Source: Arachnia propionica
GTDB taxonomy: Bacteria > Actinomycetota > Actinomycetes > Propionibacteriales > Propionibacteriaceae
Reading direction: 5' to 3'
DNA length: 64,000 nt
NCBI RefSeq assembly: GCF_003932785.1
Contig: NZ_RQYT01000003.1
Span: 89,755 to 153,754, forward strand
The notes under the pieces were generated by a model that saw only the letters and a list, made by a program, of their open reading frames with translations, searched no databases and was not told where the DNA came from. A program made the position numbers and the translations under genes. Below, piece after piece: positions 55,240 through 62,584 of the stretch (within the stretch, counting starts at the first letter, position 1; each line of letters starts with the position of its first letter).

Positions 55240-56282
55240 AGTTCACAACCCTGGTCGCCAAGACCGCCACCGTCGTCACCCTGTCCGCCCTCGCCCTGAC
55301 CGCCTGCTCGTCGGGCGGGTCATCCGGCGACCCCGGCACCGCCCCCGAGGGGGGTAAGGAGGGCGGGGAGCAGATCTCCGTCACCTTCGTCCCGAAGAAC
55401 CTCGGCAACCCGTACTTCGACACGTCGAGCAAGGGGGGCAAGGCAGCCGTCGCCGAGTTCTCCGGCACCTTCAACGAGGTCGGCCCCTCGGCGGCGACGC
55501 CGGACGCGCAGGTCAGTTACATCAACACCCTCACCCAGCAGCAGGTCGGGGCGATCGTCATCTCCGCCAACGACCCGGCGGCCATCTGCGACGCGCTCGG
55601 CGAGGCCCGGCAGGCCGGCATCAAGGTGGTCACCTTCGACTCCGACACCAACCCCGAGTGCCGTGACCTGTTCGTGAACCAGGCCGATGCCGCGGGAATC
55701 GCGAAGGTGCAGGTCGACATGATCGCCGAGCAGATCGGCGGGTCCGGGGAGATCGCCATCCTCTCCGCCTCGGCCAACGCGACGAACCAGAACACCTGGA
55801 TCGAGCTCATGAAGGAGGAGTTGGCCGCCAACCATCCTGACATCACCCTGGTGGAGGTCGTCTACGGCGACGATGACGACCAGACGTCCTTCGACAAGAC
55901 CGCGGCCCTGATCCAGACCTACCCCAACCTCAAGGGCATCATCTCGCCGACGACGGTGGGCATCGCGGCCGCCGCCCGCTACGTCTCCACCTCCAGCGCC
56001 AAGGGCAAGCTCGCCATCACGGGGCTGGGCACGCCGAACCAGATGCGCGAGTACGTCAAGGACGGCACGGTGAAGGAGTTCGCGCTGTGGAACCCGGAGG
56101 ACCTGGGATATCTCAGCGCCTACGCGGCCAAGTCCTTGGTCGACGGCACCATCAAGGGGGCCGAGGGCGACAAGTTCACCGCCGGCCGTCTCAAGGAGTA
56201 CACCGTCGGGGCCGACGGGGTGGTCCTGCTGGGCGATCCGTTCCGGTTCAACGCCGACAACATCGATCAGTTCGACTTCTGA
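55236..56282 (+). CDS. Sugar ABC transporter binding lipoprotein, RhaS-like
   Basis: A 348-aa type I binding protein with lipobox C24 (ALTAC) and a Gly/Ser tether. Segments FVPKNLGNPYFD near residue 52 and EFALWNPEDLGYLSAYAA near residue 290 resemble RhaS of the rhizobial L-rhamnose transporter RhaSTPQ. Together with the RhaT/P/Q-like genes this suggests a 6-deoxyhexose such as L-rhamnose as ligand, but autoinducer-2-type ligands are related and not excluded. It is the last gene of the run. An obvious terminator before the tRNA was not seen. Confidence 0.83.
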   Translation: MKFTTLVAKTATVVTLSALALTACSSGGSSGDPGTAPEGGKEGGEQISVTFVPKNLGNPYFDTSSKGGKAAVAEFSGTFNEVGPSAATPDAQVSYINTLTQQQVGAIVISANDPAAICDALGEARQAGIKVVTFDSDTNPECRDLFVNQADAAGIAKVQVDMIAEQIGGSGEIAILSASANATNQNTWIELMKEELAANHPDITLVEVVYGDDDDQTSFDKTAALIQTYPNLKGIISPTTVGIAAAARYVSTSSAKGKLAITGLGTPNQMREYVKDGTVKEFALWNPEDLGYLSAYAAKSLVDGTIKGAEGDKFTAGRLKEYTVGADGVVLLGDPFRFNADNIDQFDF

Positions 56283-56375
56283 TCGCCCGCGTCCGGGGTG
56301 CGGCACTGCAGTTGCGTGCCGCGCCCCGGGGCTGGTATCGTTCAGCGTCGCGCCCACTTCGGTGGGGCAGCCCAG

Positions 56376-56460
56376 GTCCGGGTGGCGGAATGGTAGACGC
56401 GCTAGCTTGAGGTGCTAGTGCCCGATACAGGGCGTGGAGGTTCAAGTCCTCTCTCGGACA
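56376..56460 (+). tRNA. tRNA-Leu, anticodon GAG
   Basis: The 85-base gene has acceptor GTCCGGG (56376-56382) pairing with CTCGGAC (56453-56459, one G-T), discriminator A at 56460, and anticodon stem CTAGC/GCTAG around loop TTGAGGT with anticodon GAG. It has a long class II variable arm (GCCC/GGGC) and T arm GAGGTTCAAGTCCTC. CCA is not encoded. A strong terminator follows within 7 bases. Confidence 0.95.
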
Positions 56461-56466
56461 CAAGAT

Positions 56467-56496
56467 CCCGGGACATCACGGATGTCCCGGGTTTTC
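56467..56496 (+). terminator. Rho-independent terminator after tRNA-Leu
   Basis: A perfect 11-bp stem CCCGGGACATC (56467-56477) / GATGTCCCGGG (56481-56491) with loop ACG is followed by TTTTC. Confidence 0.92.
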
Positions 56497-56585
56497 TGTT
56501 CCCGTGGCTGCGCCCCGGGCGCGGGTCGCCGCGGTGCAGATTGCACCCCTCGTGCGTGAATCGTGCCTTGGCAAGGGGATGTCCT

Positions 56586-56591
56586 TACCCT
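56586..56591 (+). promoter_or_regulatory. -10 element of the SRA-domain gene
   Basis: TACCCT ends seven bases before the ATG at 56599, a leaderless arrangement. Confidence 0.45.
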
Positions 56592-56598
56592 GGGCCGC

Positions 56599-57510
56599 AT
56601 GGTGGAGTGGACATTGAAGCCCGGGGACATCACACGACGCAGTGAGGTCGCGAAGCGGTACGGGGGAGGGCCGCAGCGGGGAATCGAGGCATCGAACCAA
56701 ACCCCGAACATCATGCTCTACTCGGATCCCGAGGTGGGTGTGGAACACGGCTACCAGTTCGACGGATGGAGTCCCGACGGCGCCTTCCACTACACGGGGG
56801 AGGGGAAGTCGGGCGACCAGCAGCTGACCGGTGGGAACCGAGCCATCAGGGACTCCACGACCAGCGGCAGGATACTGCGGGTCTTCGAGGCCGCCAGCGG
56901 GAAACAGCCGGGCGGAAAGTTGCAGCGCTACGTCGGCGCCTTCCGGCTCGACCCTCGGGCCCCCTACCGTGTTGAGACCGTGAACCACGGCCGTGAGAAA
57001 CGCAATGTGCTGGTGTTCCGGCTGCTGCCTCTCGACGTCAGGCCCCCCACAACACGGGTGAACACCCCATCCGGGGCGGGTGTGGTCACCGAGTTGTTGG
57101 GGCCGGAATCCAATGACGTTCGTTCATTCCGGGAGCGAGCCTGTCAGCAGGGCATCAGCACCCCGGAGCGGGAGGAGACGATGCGCGCCTGGGAGACCCG
57201 CTTGCGCCACCAGCACCATGACGTGTACCGGGTGAAGATTGTGTTGCCCGCCGACAAGGTCATGTTCCTCACCGACACCTATGACGCCACGACGCAGGAA
57301 CTCTTCGACGTCCAGCGCAGCAGTTCTCGAGGTGCCGTTCGGATGGGCATCGGGCGTCTCATGGACTTCCGGAGGCACGTCCAACCGAGAGCGTGCAGCC
57401 TGTTGCTGCCGGAGCGCCCGAGCGACGACCTCATGGACCTCGTCTCCCATGCCCGCATCGGGTTGATCGTCCGGCAGGGGAACAAGTGGAAGCGACTCAT
57501 CCATCCCTGA
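56599..57510 (+). CDS. ScoMcrA-like SRA-type DNA-binding protein with degenerate nuclease-like C-terminus
   Basis: A 303-aa protein. Residues ~5-145 match the YDG/SRA-like module of ScoMcrA-type proteins: RYGGGPQRGI, the SNQTPNIMLYSD strand, HGYQFDGW, FHYTGEGKSGDQQ. This module reads modified or flipped bases. Residues ~190-303 resemble a C-terminal domain that in relatives looks like a PD-(D/E)xK nuclease (D, E-x-K, then VRMAIGQLxDYRR). Here the expected E-x-K is D237-V-Q239, followed by AVRMGIGRLMDFRR, so catalysis is doubtful. There is no HNH motif. The gene sits directly after tRNA-Leu. A defence or DNA-modification sensing role is inferred. Confidence 0.7.
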   Translation: MVEWTLKPGDITRRSEVAKRYGGGPQRGIEASNQTPNIMLYSDPEVGVEHGYQFDGWSPDGAFHYTGEGKSGDQQLTGGNRAIRDSTTSGRILRVFEAASGKQPGGKLQRYVGAFRLDPRAPYRVETVNHGREKRNVLVFRLLPLDVRPPTTRVNTPSGAGVVTELLGPESNDVRSFRERACQQGISTPEREETMRAWETRLRHQHHDVYRVKIVLPADKVMFLTDTYDATTQELFDVQRSSSRGAVRMGIGRLMDFRRHVQPRACSLLLPERPSDDLMDLVSHARIGLIVRQGNKWKRLIHP

Positions 57511-57562
57511 ACGGGCTCAGCCACGGAAGCGGTTCGACTTCGGTCCGTTTGCAGGCGACTGG

Positions 57563-57568
57563 TAGCGT
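57563..57568 (+). promoter_or_regulatory. -10 element of zwf
   Basis: TAGCGT lies about 29 bases before the ATG at 57597. The leader carries an AAGGAGAGG site. Confidence 0.45.
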
Positions 57569-57596
57569 CACCTCTGTTCAGCAAGGAGAGGATTCC

Positions 57597-59012
57597 ATGA
57601 CCCAGGACAACACAGGTCACGACCTCAACGGTGACGTGGGACGCGGCCCCGTGACATTGATGATTCTCGGCGCCAGTGGCGACCTCACGTCGCGGCTGCT
57701 GCTGCCGGGGTTGGGCAGCCTCATGAGGCTGGAGGCGGATCGTGATCTCACTGTGATCGGAACGGGTCGTTCGGCCATCAGCGACGACCAGTTCCGCGGC
57801 GTCATCCAGCAGGCCTTCAATCGCGTCCAGTGCCCGGAGGCCACCACAGCCAAGGTGATGCGGCGGGCCCGTTACATCCAGGCGGATCCCACGGACCCCG
57901 ATGGGCTGCGCCAGCTGTTCGAGGCGGCGACCGGCACCGTCGTCATGTACTTCGCTCTGCCACCCACGGTGACCATGAAGATTTGTCACGTCCTCGAGAC
58001 GATGGAGCGTCCCGAGGGGCTGCGCCTGGCCCTCGAGAAACCCTTCGGCGTGGACCGGCCCTCCGCCGTGGCCCTCAACGAACAATTGCAGCGGGTGGTG
58101 CCGGAGGACCACATCTACCGGGTCGATCACATCCTCGCCACCGCCACCGTCCTCAACCTGGTCGGGTTGCGTTTCGCCAACCGGGCCCTCCAGCTCATGT
58201 GGGATGCGCAGCAGATCGAACGGGTGGAGATCGTCTACGACGAGGTGCTTGCCCTCGAGGGGCGAGCCGCCTACTACGACAAGTCCGGTGCGCTGCGTGA
58301 CATGTTGCAGAGCCACCTGTTGCAGGTGCTCTCCCTGTTCGCGATGGAGCCCCCGGCCAGTCTGGAACCCACCGAGATCCACGACCTCCAGGCCCAGGTC
58401 CTCCGGGCCACCCGTGTCTGGCAGGGTGATCCCCTCGTCGCTGCCCGTCGCGCCCGGTACACCGCAGGCTACGTGGAGGGCCACGCCGTGCCGTCCTACG
58501 TCGACGAGGAGGGCGTCGACCCGGATCTCGGGACCGAGACCCTCGCTGAGGTGACCCTGGAGATCCAGAACAACCGGTGGGCCGGTGTGCCGTTCACGCT
58601 GCGCTCCGGCAAGGGGCTGAGCAAGAAGCGCAAGGAGATCATCTGCCACTTGCGTCCGGTCCCGCACATCCCCGTCGGGTTCCGGTCCACCTGTCGGGAA
58701 CCTGACCAGCTGCGCATCGGCCTCAACCCCGGCAACGTGAGCCTCGAGCTGTCGATGAACTCCGCCACCCCGAAGGTGCTGGAGAAGAAGTCATTGACCA
58801 CGGAGCTCGGCCAGCCCGTCATGACCGCCTATGGTGAGGTGCTACGCCAGATCTTCGACGGCAACCAGCTCCTGGCCGTGAGGGCCGACATCGCCGAGGA
58901 GTCGTGGCGGGTCTTCGAGTCGACCCTCGCCGCCTTCGCGAACAATGACATCCCCATGGACGAGTACCCGGCCGGTTCCTCCGGCCCCTGGCCGCTCACC
59001 CGGACCTTCTGA
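57597..59012 (+). CDS. zwf: Glucose-6-phosphate dehydrogenase, divergent
   Basis: A 471-aa G6PDH family protein making 6-phosphogluconolactone. It has the nucleotide loop GASGDLTSR (25-33), the EKPFG motif (147-151), and the catalytic D177-H178 pair in YRVDHILATA. The family's RIDHYLGKE is strongly altered: YLGKE is ILATA, so the lysine that normally contacts the phosphate of the substrate is missing. Substrate preference may differ. The start is ATG with an AAGGAGAGG site. 6-Phosphogluconate dehydrogenase follows 18 bases later, so the pair forms an oxidative pentose-phosphate operon without a lactonase gene. Confidence 0.85.
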   Translation: MTQDNTGHDLNGDVGRGPVTLMILGASGDLTSRLLLPGLGSLMRLEADRDLTVIGTGRSAISDDQFRGVIQQAFNRVQCPEATTAKVMRRARYIQADPTDPDGLRQLFEAATGTVVMYFALPPTVTMKICHVLETMERPEGLRLALEKPFGVDRPSAVALNEQLQRVVPEDHIYRVDHILATATVLNLVGLRFANRALQLMWDAQQIERVEIVYDEVLALEGRAAYYDKSGALRDMLQSHLLQVLSLFAMEPPASLEPTEIHDLQAQVLRATRVWQGDPLVAARRARYTAGYVEGHAVPSYVDEEGVDPDLGTETLAEVTLEIQNNRWAGVPFTLRSGKGLSKKRKEIICHLRPVPHIPVGFRSTCREPDQLRIGLNPGNVSLELSMNSATPKVLEKKSLTTELGQPVMTAYGEVLRQIFDGNQLLAVRADIAEESWRVFESTLAAFANNDIPMDEYPAGSSGPWPLTRTF

Positions 59013-59030
59013 ACCCCGCAAGGAGCAACA

Positions 59031-60491
59031 ATGAGCAACCCCAGCCCCCAGCTCGCGCAGGTCGGCGTCATCGGCATGGCCGTCATGGGCTCCAACCTGG
59101 CCCGCAACCTCGCCCGCCACGGCTACCGGGTGGCCGTGTACAACAGGACCGCCGCCCGTACCGACCAGATGATCGCCGCGCACGGCCACGAGGGAACCTT
59201 CCTGCCCTCCCACACCCTCGCCGACTTCGTCGCCTCCATCGAGGCGCCGCGGAGCATCATCATCATGGTCCAGGCAGGGAAGGGGACCGACGCCGTCATC
59301 GACGAGCTGATGCCGCTGCTCGAGCCGGGGGACGTCGTCATGGACGGTGGCAACGCCCACTTCCGCGACACGATCCGGCGAGAGGCGGAGGTCTCCCAGA
59401 AGGGCTTCCACTTCGTGGGCTGCGGGATCAGTGGCGGTGAGTACGGCGCCCTGACGGGCCCGTCGATCATGCCGGGCGGCACCCCGGAGAGCTACCGGAT
59501 CCTCGGGCCGATGCTGGAGGACATCTCCGCCCATGTCACGAACGACGACGGCTCGGTCGATCCCTGCTGCGCCTGGATGGGCCCGAACGGGGCGGGGCAT
59601 TTCGTCAAGATGATCCACAACGGCATCGAGTACTCCGACATGCAGGTCATCGGCGAGGCGTGGATGCTGCTGCGGGGCGCCGGCTTCACCAATGCCGAGT
59701 GCGCCGACATCTTCGCCCAGTGGAACAGCGGCGACCTCGACTCCTACCTCATCGAGATCACCAGCGAGGTGCTGCGCCAGAAGGATCCCCGCACCGGCGC
59801 CGACCTCGTCGACGTCATCAAGGACCGGGCCGGGATGAAGGGCACCGGCACCTGGACCGTCATGACGGCGCTGGAACTCGCGGCCCCCGTCAACGGGATC
59901 GCCGAGGCGGTGTTCGCCCGCGCGACCTCCAGCCACGACGATCTCCGTGGTCTCGCCCAGCAGGCCCTGTCCGGACCTGACGGCACCGTGAAGGTCGAGG
60001 ACCGCGACGCCTTCGTCGAGGATGTCCGCAAGGCGCTGTGGTGCAGCAAGGTGATCGCCTACTCGCAGGGCTTCGACGAGATCCGCACCGGAGGTCGGGA
60101 GTTCGGTTGGGACATCCGCGTGGCCGATGCTGCGATGATCTGGCGGGATGGCTGCATCATTCGCGCGAAGCTGCTGGAGCGGATTCGCAAGGAGTACGCG
60201 GCCGATCCGGGGCTGGTGTCCTTCATGTGCGCCCCGTCGGTGGCCCCGGAGTTGGCGGAGTACCAGGATGCCTGGCGTCGGGTCGTCGCGACCGCGGTGA
60301 CCTCGGGGATCGGTGCGCCTGTCTTCGCCGCGACGCTGGCCTATTACGACCTGGCTCGCGCCCCCCGCGTCAACGCAGCCCTCACACAGGCCCAGCGGGA
60401 CTTCTTCGGCTCCCACACCTACGAGCGCGTAGACGACGAGGGGCACTGGCACCTCGACTGGTCGGGGGATCGCAGCGAGTCGCACGCCTGA
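59031..60491 (+). CDS. gnd: 6-phosphogluconate dehydrogenase, decarboxylating
   Basis: A 486-aa enzyme that oxidatively decarboxylates 6-phosphogluconate to ribulose-5-phosphate. The N-terminal GMAVMGSNLARNLA is the dinucleotide fold. NRTAART after the second strand (a basic pair following Asn) favours NADP. The family signature around residues 185-200 includes the catalytic Lys in HFVKMIHNGIEY. The C-terminal tail ends YERVDDEGHWHLDW, as in the NADP-dependent long form. An AAGGAG site precedes the ATG. It is the second gene of the zwf-gnd operon. Confidence 0.94.
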   Translation: MSNPSPQLAQVGVIGMAVMGSNLARNLARHGYRVAVYNRTAARTDQMIAAHGHEGTFLPSHTLADFVASIEAPRSIIIMVQAGKGTDAVIDELMPLLEPGDVVMDGGNAHFRDTIRREAEVSQKGFHFVGCGISGGEYGALTGPSIMPGGTPESYRILGPMLEDISAHVTNDDGSVDPCCAWMGPNGAGHFVKMIHNGIEYSDMQVIGEAWMLLRGAGFTNAECADIFAQWNSGDLDSYLIEITSEVLRQKDPRTGADLVDVIKDRAGMKGTGTWTVMTALELAAPVNGIAEAVFARATSSHDDLRGLAQQALSGPDGTVKVEDRDAFVEDVRKALWCSKVIAYSQGFDEIRTGGREFGWDIRVADAAMIWRDGCIIRAKLLERIRKEYAADPGLVSFMCAPSVAPELAEYQDAWRRVVATAVTSGIGAPVFAATLAYYDLARAPRVNAALTQAQRDFFGSHTYERVDDEGHWHLDWSGDRSESHA

Positions 60492-60519
60492 CCCGCCGTC
60501 CAGGCCGCGGTGTGCGCGG

Positions 60520-60536
60520 GGAACATCCGGTGTTCC
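60520..60536. terminator. Small hairpin between gnd and the LysR gene
   Basis: GGAACA (60520-60525) and TGTTCC (60531-60536) form a 6-bp stem with a 5-base loop, between convergent genes. No T tract is present, so it may be only a weak terminator. Confidence 0.35.
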
Positions 60537-61427
60537 TCACTGCGGTGCTTCCTGGTCGGAGGGGGATGTGCCGCGCGCAACCAGGTCCTGGGCGTTGCGC
60601 AGGACATGGTCGCGGAAGAGCTCGGCGGCGGGCAGGAGCTGTCGCTCGCTGGGCCAGCTCAGGCCGATGTCGCGGAAGACCCGTCCCGGGAGGTCGCGTA
60701 GGACCACCTCGCCGGGGCGTTCCGGGGCCAGGGCGATGCCGAGTCCTGCCGCCACGTAGCCGTAGAGCGACGGCAGGTCGTCGACCTCGTAGGCGATCCG
60801 TGGACGCACCCCGGCTGCCGACAGGATGGCGTCGGTCGCGAGCCGCAACTGGGAGGTGGGTCGCATGGCCACCAGCGGTTCCTCAGCCAGGTCGGTGACG
60901 GCGATGCCCGGCCGTCGGGACAGCGGATGCTCTCGGGGCAGGACGACCTTGATCGGTTCACGCAGCAGCACCCGCCACTGCCTTCCGGGGAGTTGTCGGG
61001 TGCTCAGCTCCAGATCGGGGTGCCTCGCCGCCGTGGTCCTGTCGCGGAGGGAGTGCAGCTCGAGCTTCACGTCGGGATGTCCTTCCCGGAAGGTCGCCAC
61101 GAGTCGCGGCACCAGCCAGGAGCCGAGTGAGGCCTGGTAGGCCAGCACCACGGTTCCCCGTTCCGGGTCAGTGAGCTGGTCAACGGCGGCCAGGCCGTCG
61201 TCGAGGTGGTGCAGCATCGCATCGACGTGTCTCTTGAACGCCGCCCCGGCCCGGGTGAGTCGCAGCAGTCGCCCCTCCCGGTGCAGCAAGGGCGTGCCCA
61301 CCTCGTCGCTCAGCCTGGCCAGGGCGCGCGAGATGGTGGGCTGCGAGGTGAGTTCCAGCTCGCTCACCTCGGTGACCGTGGCCCCATCCGCCACCAACTG
61401 GAACCACCGGAGCGTTGCAACGTCCAT
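60537..61427 (-). CDS. LysR family transcriptional regulator
   Basis: A 296-aa LysR protein. The N-terminal winged helix-turn-helix (about 1-62; SELELTSQPTISRALARLSDEVG) is followed by a linker helix and a C-terminal co-inducer-binding domain (about 88-290) resembling those of regulators for small organic acids. ATG 61427 follows TAGGCT (minus strand, 61434-61439) by six bases. Upstream, TTCATGTGAA (61454-61463) is a short palindrome that could be part of its site. The divergent side has only a 54-codon frame, so its normal target may be lost. It could also act on the FrcB/FucP genes. Confidence 0.87.
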   Translation of the reverse strand: MDVATLRWFQLVADGATVTEVSELELTSQPTISRALARLSDEVGTPLLHREGRLLRLTRAGAAFKRHVDAMLHHLDDGLAAVDQLTDPERGTVVLAYQASLGSWLVPRLVATFREGHPDVKLELHSLRDRTTAARHPDLELSTRQLPGRQWRVLLREPIKVVLPREHPLSRRPGIAVTDLAEEPLVAMRPTSQLRLATDAILSAAGVRPRIAYEVDDLPSLYGYVAAGLGIALAPERPGEVVLRDLPGRVFRDIGLSWPSERQLLPAAELFRDHVLRNAQDLVARGTSPSDQEAPQ

Positions 61428-61433
61428 GTCAAT

Positions 61434-61463
61434 AGCCTAAAGCGGGCGCATGATTCATGTGAA
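61434..61463 (-). promoter_or_regulatory. Leaderless promoter of the LysR gene with short palindrome
   Basis: TAGGCT (61434-61439, minus strand) ends six bases before the ATG at 61427. The perfect palindrome TTCATGTGAA is at 61454-61463, in the position expected for LysR autoregulation. Confidence 0.4.
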
Positions 61464-61509
61464 AGAAATGTATTGGACGTATGGGTGATCGGGGTCGCAG
61501 CATGGATAC

Positions 61510-61674
61510 ATGACGTGGTTCCAAGCTCTCATCACCACATTCCTGGACGCCGAGTTCGGGGCCTACCCCGCATCACGAGGGGTCGGCGCCGGCGCCTCCG
61601 TCACGATCCCCAGCACGTCCGAATCCCGTACTCCACATTCCTGGAGTGCACAGCTGGTGCCGGCGACCCGCTGA
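61510..61674 (+). pseudogene. Possible 5' remnant of a divergent target gene, 54 codons
   Basis: An ATG at 61510 opens a frame beginning MTWFQALITTFLDAEFG with a hydrophobic N-terminal look. It ends at TGA 61672-61674 after running 74 bases in antisense into the end of the FrcB-like gene. Its position opposite a LysR gene is where a regulated target would begin. The second half looks like random high-GC translation. It may be a broken gene or chance. Confidence 0.2.
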
Positions 61675-62584
61675 CCAGTTCCGTCCCGGTTGCCAGGTGA
61701 GCCGACGGCGCCTGGCCGTCGCGCACCTGGGCGACCACAGCCTTCACCCCTTCCCGGGCCATGTTCTGGGGGAACTGCATGGCCGTGGCATCGATGTCCC
61801 CGGGGCGCACCGCGTCCTTCATGGCGCGGCAACCGCCATCGATGCTCACCACGACGACGCGTGCCAGGTCACGCCCGGCAGCCTTCAGGGCGGTCACGGC
61901 GCCCAGCGCCGCCGGTTCGTTGACCGCGTAGACCACGTTGATGCCGGGGTACGCTTCGAGGAGTTCCGTCATCGCCCGCTCGGCCAGCACCTGATCCCCC
62001 TGGGTGTCGGCCCTGGCATCGGGGGTCGTCGCCCCGAAACCGGCCAGGAAGCCGGCTGCTCGTTCCTCACCCGAGGCGATGCCCGGAGCCAGATCCAGCA
62101 TCGCCACCTGAGGTGGTTCTCCCAGTTCTGCGATCTTCGCGGCAGCGTACTCGCCGACCAGCTCTCCCGCCCGTCGGTTGTCGGTGCCGAAGTAGGCATC
62201 GGTGGTCTCCACCGGATCCATGGGGGTGTCCAGGGCGATCACGGTGATCCCGGCCTGCCTGGCTGCAGCGATGTCCGGAGCCAGCGCCGTCGAGTCCGTC
62301 GGGGCGATGAGGATGCCGTCCACCCCCTTGGCCACCATCTCCTGGAGCGCCTGACGTTGGGAGGTCACGTCCACGTCACTGCTGCCCGTGGCGACGGTGA
62401 GGGTGGCCCCGGCGCGCCGAGCTGTGTCCTCGGCGACCTCGCGCATCGTGACCCAGTACGAATTGGTCTCCTGCTTGGTGATGAGTCCGATGTGCACGGG
62501 AGGGCGCGTGTCACTGCAGGCTCCCAGCACGGCGGTCAGTGTTGCTGCCACGATCAGGGCGAGCAGGGTGCGCGAGGCTCTCAT
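61601..62584 (-). CDS. FrcB-like sugar-binding lipoprotein, orphan
   Basis: A 327-aa type I binding protein. The lipobox cysteine is residue 23 (LGAC). The mature part shows HIGLITKQETNSYWVTM, then NVVYAVNEPAALGA, and the C-terminal YGIRTCWG typical of the fructose-type FrcB group. Its ATPase and permease partners are not adjacent. Instead its ATG overlaps the stop of a FucP-type symporter gene (ATGA at 62581-62584). It may serve a distant ABC complex or act as a sugar sensor. Confidence 0.83.
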   Translation of the reverse strand: MRASRTLLALIVAATLTAVLGACSDTRPPVHIGLITKQETNSYWVTMREVAEDTARRAGATLTVATGSSDVDVTSQRQALQEMVAKGVDGILIAPTDSTALAPDIAAARQAGITVIALDTPMDPVETTDAYFGTDNRRAGELVGEYAAAKIAELGEPPQVAMLDLAPGIASGEERAAGFLAGFGATTPDARADTQGDQVLAERAMTELLEAYPGINVVYAVNEPAALGAVTALKAAGRDLARVVVVSIDGGCRAMKDAVRPGDIDATAMQFPQNMAREGVKAVVAQVRDGQAPSAHLATGTELVSGSPAPAVHSRNVEYGIRTCWGS

